DNA from: OLB11 sp041392835 | GTDB lineage: Bacteria > Bacteroidota > Bacteroidia > Chitinophagales > Chitinophagaceae | Length of the DNA: 64,000 nucleotides | Assembly: GCA_041392835.1 (NCBI GenBank) | Contig: JAWKLF010000005.1 | Coordinates: forward strand, 62,001 to 126,000 | Direction: 5' to 3' | Shown here: positions 1 through 8,161 of the stretch, piece by piece | Layout of the letters: each line of letters begins with the position of its first letter | Position numbering within the stretch: position 1 is the stretch's first letter | Notes under the pieces: generated by a model | Seen by the model: the letters and a program-made list of their open reading frames with translations, nothing else | Told to the model about the DNA's origin: nothing | The model's database searches: none | Translations under genes and position numbers: made by a program

Positions 1-1299
1 GGAATGAGTGCTATTGCCCGTTATTTTAAACAAAAAAATTGTGATGTGAGTGGATACGATAAAACAGAAACACCATTGACATTATCCTTGCAAGCCGAAG
101 GAATTAATATACATTATACAGAAGACCTTAATCAAATTCCAAAACAAGTAGACGTTGTAGTATACACTCCTGCTATACCGGCTTCTCATCAAGAATTAGT
201 TTGGTATCAACAAAATGGCTATCAAGTAGTCAAGCGTAGCGATATCTTACATCTTATCACAATGAGTATGGAAGCCATATGTGTAGCTGGTACACATGGC
301 AAAACAACAGTTTCTACCATGATAGCACATATTTTAAGACATAGTGGAGTAGGATGTAATGCATTCTTAGGGGGCATTTCATCAAATTATGGTGTCAATC
401 ATTGGGGCAGTACAAATCACTGCGCAGTCATAGAAGCTGACGAATATGATAGAAGCTTTTTAAAGCTCAATCCGTTTATGAGTGTGCTCACTGCTATGGA
501 TGCAGATCATTTAGATATATATGGCACAGAGGAAGAAATGGTAAGATGTTATATTGAATATCTTGAAAATATTCAAGATACGCTAGTATATAAACATGGT
601 TTAAAAAATATAAGAACACTTGCTATACCTCATAAGTATAGTTATAGCTTACAAAATGATAGTGCAGACTTTTATGCTGCTAATATTCAAATTACACATG
701 GCTCATACACATTTGATTTTTGTCATAGTGAAAAAGTATTGGGTTCAGTAACACTGCAAGTAGGTGGTATGCACAATGTAGAAAATGCTGTGGCAGCTAT
801 TGCTATAGCTTATTTGTATCAAGTAAATATAGATAGTATAGCAGCTGCTATGAAGGCATACTCTGGTGTAAAAAGAAGATTTGAATACATTATAAAAACA
901 GATGAAAATATCTATATAGATGATTATGCTCATCATCCTGAAGAATTAAAAGCACTATTGTCGAGTGCCAAATCTTTATTTCCAAATCAAAAATTAAGTG
1001 TGGTATTTCAACCGCATTTATATACTCGTACTCGCGACTTAGCACAGGGTTTTGCAGATGCTTTAGATCTTGCAGATGAAGTCATATTGTTACCTATATA
1101 TCCTGCAAGAGAGTTGCCTATAGAAGGAGTTTCGAGTGAGATGATTTTAGAAAAAATGGCTAATCCTAATAAACATATTTTAAGCAAAGATGGCGTGATG
1201 CAATGGGTGCAAGCATCAAAACCCAAGGTGTTGATTACTGCTGGTGCCGGAGATATTGATCAATTAATAGAACCAATAAAAAAAAGTTTAATGCTCTAA
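1..1299 (+). CDS. murC: UDP-N-acetylmuramate--L-alanine ligase (5' partial)
   Basis: MurC adds L-alanine to UDP-N-acetylmuramate, the first amino-acid step of cytoplasmic peptidoglycan precursor synthesis. The reading frame is open from base 1: the codon before the first ATG encodes Gly, and the sequence matches the end of the N-terminal GIGGIGMS nucleotide loop. The annotated gene therefore starts upstream of the window, and the ATG at position 4 is internal. The Mur-ligase ATP loop GTHGKTT lies at residues 96-102 counted from that ATG. A DEYDRSF segment and the substrate-site DDYAHHPEE motif follow, with a normal C-terminal domain. The stop is one base before ftsQ, so murC-ftsQ-ftsA-ftsZ looks like one transcription unit, the usual end of a division and cell-wall cluster. 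Confidence 0.95.
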   Translation, partial: GMSAIARYFKQKNCDVSGYDKTETPLTLSLQAEGINIHYTEDLNQIPKQVDVVVYTPAIPASHQELVWYQQNGYQVVKRSDILHLITMSMEAICVAGTHGKTTVSTMIAHILRHSGVGCNAFLGGISSNYGVNHWGSTNHCAVIEADEYDRSFLKLNPFMSVLTAMDADHLDIYGTEEEMVRCYIEYLENIQDTLVYKHGLKNIRTLAIPHKYSYSLQNDSADFYAANIQITHGSYTFDFCHSEKVLGSVTLQVGGMHNVENAVAAIAIAYLYQVNIDSIAAAMKAYSGVKRRFEYIIKTDENIYIDDYAHHPEELKALLSSAKSLFPNQKLSVVFQPHLYTRTRDLAQGFADALDLADEVILLPIYPARELPIEGVSSEMILEKMANPNKHILSKDGVMQWVQASKPKVLITAGAGDIDQLIEPIKKSLML

Positions 1300-1300
1300 G

Positions 1301-2247
1301 ATGAATCCGCGTACAAAAAACATATTAACTAAATTACTTTTTTTATTAGCCATACCGCTAATTATAGGAGCATTTGTATTTGCCAGTAAAGAAAATAAAA
1401 AGGAAGTATGCCAAGGCGTTTACATCAAAATCCAAAACCCACAGTTTAGTTTTATAAGTGAAAAAGAGATAAAAGATTTTTTTACTGCACAACACATTAT
1501 TCCAAACCAAACCTTGATTTCGCAAATAGCTTGTAATGACCTTGAAAAAAAATTAAATTCAAACAATTGGATTAGAAATGCCAATGTATATATAGACGCC
1601 AATCAAGTTATACATGCAGATATTATACAAAAAAACCCAGTGCTACGCGTTCAAAATAGAGATAGTAGCGGACAAGGATATTATTTAGATGAATATGCAA
1701 ATCATATTTTATTGAGTCCAAAATATGCAGCCAATTTGCCTATAGCTACCGCCTCAAGTTTGGGATTTCTAAAAAAGATATGGATCAAAAAAAAGAATTA
1801 GTCAAATTGGCTATGCGTATAGATCAAGATTCTTTTTGGTCTGCGTTTGTTACGCAAATTATTTTGACCGACGAAAAGGAAATCAATTTAGTGCCTGCCA
1901 TTGGCAACCAACTCATACGTTTAGGTACTATAGAGTCTATGGATGATAAGTTAAATCGTTTATTTGTTTTTTATCAAAAAGGACTTAAAACATATCCTTG
2001 GGATTTATATGACGAAGTAGATGTACGATTTGAAAGACAAATCGTAGTACGAAATAATAATGGAAAAAAATTGACCGAAGACCCATATGACATTGATTTA
2101 AAAAAAGAAGAATTAAAAGCTATGCACACAACTGCAGATAAACCCCAAGATAAAAAGCAACATATACAAGTGCCCAAAATAGCTAACAAAGTTTCAAAAC
2201 CGGCTTCAGCCTCCAACACAAATAAATCTAATCCTAAAACCCATTAA
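1301..2247 (+). CDS. ftsQ: Cell division protein FtsQ, interrupted by a -1 frameshift at an A6 run
   Basis: FtsQ is a single-pass inner-membrane divisome protein linking early and late division proteins. Frame 1 (1301-1801) gives a short cytoplasmic start, one membrane segment at about residues 10-27 and a POTRA-like domain. It stops early after the LPIATASSLGFLKK region. The beta domain continues in the -1 frame up to 2247 (ELVKLAMRIDQDSFW and on). Joining the two frames at the A6 run (1771-1776) gives about 315 residues with family-like spacing. In frame 1 this run reads CT A AAA AAG, an in-phase slippery heptamer. One extra A would also restore the frame, so a homopolymer miscall is equally possible. 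The gene sits between murC and ftsA and is normally essential, so a true null is unlikely. Confidence 0.85.
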
Positions 2248-2270
2248 AAAACTTTTTAAAACAATTACAA

Positions 2271-3899
2271 ATGAATAATGAAACAATCCTACAACAAGGC
2301 GCTCTAGACAACGATGCCACCAATCACAATAACCCAGTCATAGTTGGTTTAGATATAGGTACTACTAAAATTGTAGCCATAGCGGGCCGAAAAAATAAAT
2401 TTGGTAAATTAGAAATTATCGGATTTGGTAAGGCTGATAGTAGTGGTGTAAACCATGGTATGGTTTTAAATATCGAAGAATGTATTCGTTCTATCAATGT
2501 GGCATTAGATAATTGTTTGGCTAGTAATCCTAACCTTACTATTAAAGAAGTATATGTAGGCATTGCCGGTCAGCACATCAAGAGTATACAAAGCAAAGGT
2601 GACAGAGTGCTAAGCAATTTGGATGACCAAATCAGAAGAGAAGATATTAATAATCTTATCAAAGATCAATACAAAACGTTTATTCCCAACAATGAACAAA
2701 TCATAGATATTATTCCTCAAGATTTTACTGTAGATGCTTTTGGAGGCTTTACTATGCAACAAGTAATAGGCATGTCTGGAATAAAATTAGGAGCCAATTT
2801 TCATATAATAACTGGGAATGAATTAGCCATCAAAAACATACATCGTGCTGTTAAGCGTTCTGGTCTTTCTACCAAAGATTTGGTGTTGCAACCTCTAGCA
2901 TCGGCTGCTGCAGTAATGAATGCAGACGATTTAGAAGCAGGTGTGGCAATTGTAGATATTGGAGGAGGTACTACAGATTTGGCCATTTTTCATGATGGCA
3001 TATTAAAGCATACTGCCGTAATACCAAGAGCGGGTGTCAATATTACAAATGATATCAAAGAAGGTTTGGGTGTGCTTAGAAGTCAAGCAGAACAAATGAA
3101 AGTACAATATGGCGTGGCTTTGGCTGAGCAAGCAAAACAAAATACATTTATAACGATACCAGGTCTAAAAGGACAAGCACCCAAAGAGATTTCTGTTAGG
3201 AATCTATCCAATATCATTGAATGCAGAATGAAAGAAATTTTAGAATATGTAAAATTCAATATTTCTCAAATGAATCTGTTAGACAAACTCAATGGTGGTA
3301 TTATACTAACTGGTGGTGGTAGCCAATTGCAAGAACTAAAACATCTTACGATGTTAGAAACAGGCTTGTCTGCACGTATAGGTTTGCCCAATGAACATTT
3401 GGCAAGTGGTTATAGCAAGGAATTAATGAAACCCATGTATGCCACTTGTATAGGGCTTATACTCCGTGGTTATGATGACTACGAAAATGACCGTATCCGT
3501 TTTATATCTAACAATTCTGATGAATCTGTTTGGGGTAGCGAAAAACCAATAGAACAGCAAGGTGTATTTATTACCACTAAACAGAGTTTTGAACAATCGG
3601 TAGAAGATATATTAAAGGCATCTTTCCCAGTAGACGAGGAAAAAATTGTTTCTACATCAGAAACAATAATAGAACAAGAAAATATAGCCTTTTCTGAAAC
3701 ACCTTCGAGTGAAATAAATACAAACACAGATTTATTTACGCCACAAGGAAATTTAGAAAATGAAATAGCAAGTCAAAAAGAAAAACAACAAAAAGCTCAG
3801 ATAATAAAAACATCCACTATTAAAAAAATCTTTAGCTCCGTAAAAAGCTCTGTGATGGATTGGCTCGATGATATGGATGATACCAAATTAGACGACTAA
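2271..3899 (+). CDS. ftsA: Cell division protein FtsA with long C-terminal tail
   Basis: FtsA is an actin-like ATPase that tethers FtsZ filaments to the membrane. Visible family features are the phosphate-1 loop VGLDIGTTKI near residue 25, the 1C domain between the two halves, the phosphate-2 loop VDIGGGTTDL and the adenosine loop ILTGGGSQL. At 542 residues it is about 120 longer than the E. coli protein. The extra part is an acidic, low-complexity linker ending in a helical stretch (IKKIFSSVKSSVMDWL), which probably acts as the amphipathic membrane anchor (inference). It starts 24 bases after ftsQ and ends 60 bases before ftsZ. Confidence 0.95.
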   Translation: MNNETILQQGALDNDATNHNNPVIVGLDIGTTKIVAIAGRKNKFGKLEIIGFGKADSSGVNHGMVLNIEECIRSINVALDNCLASNPNLTIKEVYVGIAGQHIKSIQSKGDRVLSNLDDQIRREDINNLIKDQYKTFIPNNEQIIDIIPQDFTVDAFGGFTMQQVIGMSGIKLGANFHIITGNELAIKNIHRAVKRSGLSTKDLVLQPLASAAAVMNADDLEAGVAIVDIGGGTTDLAIFHDGILKHTAVIPRAGVNITNDIKEGLGVLRSQAEQMKVQYGVALAEQAKQNTFITIPGLKGQAPKEISVRNLSNIIECRMKEILEYVKFNISQMNLLDKLNGGIILTGGGSQLQELKHLTMLETGLSARIGLPNEHLASGYSKELMKPMYATCIGLILRGYDDYENDRIRFISNNSDESVWGSEKPIEQQGVFITTKQSFEQSVEDILKASFPVDEEKIVSTSETIIEQENIAFSETPSSEINTNTDLFTPQGNLENEIASQKEKQQKAQIIKTSTIKKIFSSVKSSVMDWLDDMDDTKLDD

Positions 3900-3959
3900 A
3901 AAAATATATTAATCAAAATAAAAAAAACTTAATTACTAACCCATAAATTTTAATAAACA

Positions 3960-5729
3960 ATGATTCAGTTCGAACTTCCACAAAACAATGCCAATATCAT
4001 CAAAGTATTTGGTGTAGGCGGCGGCGGTAGCAATGCCGTAAATTACATGTACAATTTAGGTATAGAGGGCGTAGACTTTTTTGTCTGCAATACAGATAAA
4101 AAAGCCTTGGCCAATAGTGCTGTGCCAACTAAAATTCAATTAGGCCCTTCGCTTACGCAAGGCTTAGGGGCTGGAGCCAATCCCGAAATTGGCGAAAGAG
4201 CTTGCGAAGAAAGCATAGACGAAATAAGACGCATATTAGAGAATGATACCAAAATGGTTTTTATTACCGTTGGTATGGGTGGTGGCACTGGCACAGGTGC
4301 AGGCCCTATAGTAGCCAAAGTGGCCAAGGAGTTGGGCATCCTAACAGTTGGAATAGTTACTACGCCTTTTACTTACGAAGGAAACAAAAGACGTCGTCAG
4401 GCCGAAGAAGGTATAAAAATGATGCGTCAATATGTAGATACTATCTTAGTTATTTCAAATGATAAATTGAGAGGTCTTTTTGGCAATTTGCCTGCCTCTA
4501 TGGCTTTTTGTAAAGCCGACGATATTTTGGCTACAGCCACAAAATGTATTACCGATGTAATCAATTCGCAAGGGCATATTGTTGTTGATTTTGCTGATGT
4601 TAGTACTGTAATGAAAAATGGAGGTGTGGCCATATTAGGTAGTGCTATTGCCAAAGGCGAAAAAAGAGCTTATGAAGCAGTAGAACATGCTATCAATTCT
4701 CCATTGCTCAATGACGATAATATATTTGGTGCAAAATGGATTTTGCTAAATATCAATTCGGCAAGAGGAAAACATGAACATACATTAGACGAAATTGAAA
4801 TTATACAAGCCTATGTACAAGAACAAGCAGGCGAAGAATGCGATGTTATATTTGGTACTGGCTTTGACGATAATTTAGAAGAAAATATTTCTGTAACCGT
4901 TATAGCTACAGGGTTTCAATACAATAGCACACAAGACGCATATACAAGTGCTATTAAAAAACCAAAAATGGAAAGCGAAAAAGTTGTGGTTACTTTACAA
5001 GAAGAGCAACAAGAAACTACACCAGAGCTTATAGTTTCTACAGACGCTGAAACAGGTATAGAAACTGAAGAGGAAAAAAGCATGGAGCCTACTATATTTG
5101 AAGTAGAAGCGCCTGCCATACCTAACACTTTAAGTATGGCTTTTGGTTTAGCAAAAATAAAAAACACTATACAAGAAGTCCAAAAAGAAACAGCGCAAGA
5201 AAGCGCACAAGTCGAAGAAAAAATTATTGTTGAGCTAACGCCAGTTATTCAAGAAGAACAAATAGAAACAGTAGAAAGTAGTACGCCAATAGCAGAAGAA
5301 GCACCTAAATCGCTTACTGTAGAAGAAGAATTGGCTATGCAGTTTGGTAACAATATGAAGTTGGTAGAAAAAACAGAACAACAAATGCAAGATGAATATG
5401 TGACCATTAAAGGTATCACTTTGAACAGACGTAGAGGCAGTCGCTTACTAACCGATATGGAGCTTGAGGATCAGGCAAATTTTGAATTGCAAAAAAGAGC
5501 ATTATCAGATAGGATAGCCAAGCTTAGAAGTATGAGTATCAATGTCAATAAAGCTGATCAGGATATTCAAGATGAAGGCAATATACCTGCATATATACGT
5601 CAGAATCAGCCTTTGGATGAACATCCTGCATCAAATGAAAAATATTATTCGAATATACATATCACAGGCAATGGTAGTGAAAATATCAGTACCATTAATA
5701 CTTTTTTAGACGGCAATAAGCCCGATTAA
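3960..5729 (+). CDS. ftsZ: Cell division protein FtsZ with long acidic linker
   Basis: FtsZ is the tubulin-like GTPase that forms the Z ring. The tubulin signature GGGTGTG is at residues 107-113, with the glycine-rich GVGGGGSNA near residue 18. The T7 loop that completes the active site of the next subunit reads VVDFADV (residues 208-214). It keeps the two aspartates, but the usual Asn before them is Val. The core ends near residue 320. A Glu/Gln-rich linker of roughly 230 residues follows, and a conserved C-terminal peptide is recognisable around IPAYIRQ. At 589 residues the protein is far longer than E. coli FtsZ, as is common in Bacteroidota. A strong hairpin terminator follows the stop codon. 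Confidence 0.96.
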   Translation: MIQFELPQNNANIIKVFGVGGGGSNAVNYMYNLGIEGVDFFVCNTDKKALANSAVPTKIQLGPSLTQGLGAGANPEIGERACEESIDEIRRILENDTKMVFITVGMGGGTGTGAGPIVAKVAKELGILTVGIVTTPFTYEGNKRRRQAEEGIKMMRQYVDTILVISNDKLRGLFGNLPASMAFCKADDILATATKCITDVINSQGHIVVDFADVSTVMKNGGVAILGSAIAKGEKRAYEAVEHAINSPLLNDDNIFGAKWILLNINSARGKHEHTLDEIEIIQAYVQEQAGEECDVIFGTGFDDNLEENISVTVIATGFQYNSTQDAYTSAIKKPKMESEKVVVTLQEEQQETTPELIVSTDAETGIETEEEKSMEPTIFEVEAPAIPNTLSMAFGLAKIKNTIQEVQKETAQESAQVEEKIIVELTPVIQEEQIETVESSTPIAEEAPKSLTVEEELAMQFGNNMKLVEKTEQQMQDEYVTIKGITLNRRRGSRLLTDMELEDQANFELQKRALSDRIAKLRSMSINVNKADQDIQDEGNIPAYIRQNQPLDEHPASNEKYYSNIHITGNGSENISTINTFLDGNKPD

Positions 5730-5754
5730 TCATTTGTTTTTTATGTTTATGGGT

Positions 5755-5783
5755 AAAAGGAGTTGTTACGACAACTCCTTTTT
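5755..5783 (+). terminator. Rho-independent terminator after ftsZ
   Basis: A 12-bp arm (AAAAGGAGTTGT), a TACG loop, the complementary arm and a run of eight T residues lie 26 bases after the ftsZ stop. It ends the murC-ftsQAZ unit. Confidence 0.9.
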
Positions 5784-5828
5784 TTTATTGTTGCTGTCAT
5801 TTGTGAATGCAAATGAATAGTTCGGATA

Positions 5829-5935
5829 ATACCGATTATACTACTGTAACAGACCAAAAAAAAATGGCCTGAACATCAGCAATATCGGCATAAACCACTC
5901 TAAAAATTGGCCTGAAACCAATTTAAGATTGGTAT
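5829..5935. repeat. Intergenic repeat, copy 1
   Basis: This roughly 107-bp non-coding segment resembles a second one at 19071-19180. Shared blocks occur in the same order: ATACCGA-TAT-CT-CTG, then AAAAAA-TGG-CT, then CCACTCT-AAAATTGG-CTGAAAC. Its right end holds a hairpin (ACCAAT ... ATTGGT). Neither copy has a plausible reading frame. The identity is imperfect and was seen by eye only. Confidence 0.5.
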
Positions 5936-5997
5936 AATATCCAATTTGTTTTCATGCATTAATTTTATATTGTTACTTTATAATCTTAATTTCACAT

Positions 5998-7098
5998 ATG
6001 CGAATACTTTGGCTTTGTAGTTGGTATCCAAATGAAAAAGATGCCTATAGAGGAGATTTTATTCAGCGACAAGCTATAGCCACCTCAGCATATTGTTCTA
6101 TAGATGTAGTGCATGTAGTCTTTTGGCATATCAATAAACATACTCAACATATTCAAAACAATAATCTAAAAGAATATATCTTTTATGTTCAAGAAAAAAA
6201 TGCTATCAGTAATTTTAGGATGTTGAAAAAAATTTTACATCAGTTTTTATTAGACAAAAAATACGACGCTATACATCTTCATATACCTTTTCCTGTGGGA
6301 TCAATAGCCGTTTCTCTTTCCAAAAAATATAATATTCCTTTGTACGTTTCAGAACACTATGGTATCTATCAAAAAGGCGTAGATGGCAGCTATTATAATC
6401 GTTCTTTTTTATACAAGAACATCATTAAAAAAACAATTCGTCATGCAAAAAAACTTATTGTAGTTAGTCAAAGTTTAGGACAGGATATGCAACAAGCAGT
6501 AGCTGCTAAGGATTATCATGTCATTTCTAATGTAGTTGACACAAAACATTTTTATCATGCAAGTCAAACTAAAAATGCAATTTTTCAATTCATACATGTT
6601 TCTGGTATGGATGCCAATAAGAATGTAGAAGGTATTATAAAAGCATGTGCTTTGCTAAAGTATAGAGGATACAAATTTCATATGCGGTGTATAGGTGCCA
6701 AGCCCCAAGCTTTATTGCAATTGTCAAAAGAACTACAAGTAGATAAAGACTATATTTCATTTGATGATGCTATGACTTATGTGCATGTAGCACAGCAAGT
6801 TCATAAAGCACATGTGGGTATATTATTTAGCTACTCCGAAACGCAGTCCTGCGTTATTTTGGAATGGCTTTGTAGTGGTTTGCCAGTAATTACTTCGGCT
6901 GTGGGTGGTGCCAAAGAATTAATCAATAAAGATAATGGCCTACTCGTTCAAGCGGGTCATGTAGAAGATTTGGTTCAAGCCATGGAAAGCATCATGATAA
7001 ATTATAATCAATATGATACAAAAAATATAGCCTTGCAAGCGCAAGAAAAATATAGTTATGAACAAGTAGGGAAACAAATAGTAACTTGCTACCTATAA
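5998..7098 (+). CDS. Glycosyltransferase family 4 (GT-B fold)
   Basis: This cytoplasmic or membrane-associated enzyme transfers sugar from a nucleotide sugar to a glycan or lipid acceptor; the acceptor cannot be read from the sequence. The N-terminal Rossmann half begins MRILWLCSWYPN and has the typical YVSEHYG and VVSQSL segments. The donor-binding half carries the retaining-GT E-x7-E motif, with Glu281 (YSETQS) and Glu289 (VILEWL), followed by a glycine-rich AVGGAKE turn. The length of 366 residues is normal. It stands alone between the ftsZ terminator and an unrelated reductase, so the context gives no pathway. Confidence 0.85.
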   Translation: MRILWLCSWYPNEKDAYRGDFIQRQAIATSAYCSIDVVHVVFWHINKHTQHIQNNNLKEYIFYVQEKNAISNFRMLKKILHQFLLDKKYDAIHLHIPFPVGSIAVSLSKKYNIPLYVSEHYGIYQKGVDGSYYNRSFLYKNIIKKTIRHAKKLIVVSQSLGQDMQQAVAAKDYHVISNVVDTKHFYHASQTKNAIFQFIHVSGMDANKNVEGIIKACALLKYRGYKFHMRCIGAKPQALLQLSKELQVDKDYISFDDAMTYVHVAQQVHKAHVGILFSYSETQSCVILEWLCSGLPVITSAVGGAKELINKDNGLLVQAGHVEDLVQAMESIMINYNQYDTKNIALQAQEKYSYEQVGKQIVTCYL

Positions 7099-7150
7099 TA
7101 ATTTTTTAATGGAAGTAAAAGTTAAAATCAAATAAAATAAAAATAAAACA

Positions 7151-8140
7151 ATGGAATATAGAAATTTAGGTAAGTCGGGTTTGCAAGTGAGTGCTTTATC
7201 ATTTGGTAGTTGGGTAAGTTTTCATAAACAAATAAATGATAAAAAAGCAGAAGAGCTCATGAGCATGGCCTATGATGCTGGCGTTAATTTTTTTGATAAT
7301 GCAGAAGTTTATGCACTTGGCGAAAGTGAAAATATGATGGGTCGAGTATTGAAGAAAAAGAAATGGGATAGAACAAGCTATTGCGTAAGTAGTAAAGTTT
7401 TTTTTGGATGGCGTGGCGAACAGAATAAGCCCAACCAAAAAGGATTGAGTAGAAAACATGTGATAGAAGCCTGTCATGAGGCTTTGCATAGGTTGCAAGT
7501 AGATTATCTTGATTTATTTTTTTGTCATAGACCCGACAAAAACACACCCATAGAAGAAACAGTATTGGCAATGAATACACTGATACAGCAAGGCAAAATA
7601 TTGTATTGGGGAACAAGTGAATGGAGTGCGGTAGAAATTATGGAAGCACATCGCGTAGCCGAAAAATATAGACTAATAGGTCCTACTATGGAACAACCAC
7701 AGTACAATTTATTCGAACGTCAAAAAATAGAAAAAGAATATTTGGATATATTTAGAACTGTAGGATTGGGTACTACGATTTGGAGTCCATTGGCAAGTGG
7801 ATTGCTTTCTGGTAAGTATATAGAAAAAATCCCTAAAAATAGTCGTTTGGGTTTACAGGGTTTTAATTGGTTGGCAGAGCGTTGGTTGGACAAAGAAAAG
7901 CTACAAAAAGTAAAAAAACTAAATGCTGTTTCTAATCAATTGGGAATTTCGCTTGCACAAATGAGTATTGCATGGTGTCTCAAAAATCCTCATGTATCAA
8001 CTGTTATTTTGGGTGCTACCAAAAAAGAGCAGCTCATTGAAAATTTAAAATCATTAGAATATGTTCATCTATTAAACGATGAGCTTGTTCAAAAAATAGA
8101 AATGATAATGAGTAATAAACCTATTTTGCCAGATTTTTAA
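7151..8140 (+). CDS. Aldo/keto reductase, voltage-gated K+ channel beta-subunit-like
   Basis: A cytosolic NADPH-dependent oxidoreductase reducing aldehydes or ketones; the natural substrate is unknown. The AKR catalytic tetrad is in place: Asp49 and Tyr54 (FFDNAEVY), Lys82 (SSKVFF) and His126 (FFCHRPD). The GLSRKHVIEA and WSPLASGLLSGKY segments are typical of the Kv-beta-like branch (AKR6-type or YghZ-type) rather than the aldose-reductase branch. The 329 residues form a complete TIM barrel. It lies 52 bases after the glycosyltransferase on the same strand and converges with the minus-strand gene ending at 8162. Confidence 0.88.
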   Translation: MEYRNLGKSGLQVSALSFGSWVSFHKQINDKKAEELMSMAYDAGVNFFDNAEVYALGESENMMGRVLKKKKWDRTSYCVSSKVFFGWRGEQNKPNQKGLSRKHVIEACHEALHRLQVDYLDLFFCHRPDKNTPIEETVLAMNTLIQQGKILYWGTSEWSAVEIMEAHRVAEKYRLIGPTMEQPQYNLFERQKIEKEYLDIFRTVGLGTTIWSPLASGLLSGKYIEKIPKNSRLGLQGFNWLAERWLDKEKLQKVKKLNAVSNQLGISLAQMSIAWCLKNPHVSTVILGATKKEQLIENLKSLEYVHLLNDELVQKIEMIMSNKPILPDF

Positions 8141-8161
8141 TTGATATTTCTTTATGAGGTA

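Noticed and set aside
7199..7616. Overlapping minus-strand frames of about 100 residues inside the aldo/keto reductase gene
   Set aside because: The plus strand encodes a complete enzyme with all catalytic residues; the antisense frames have no family resemblance.
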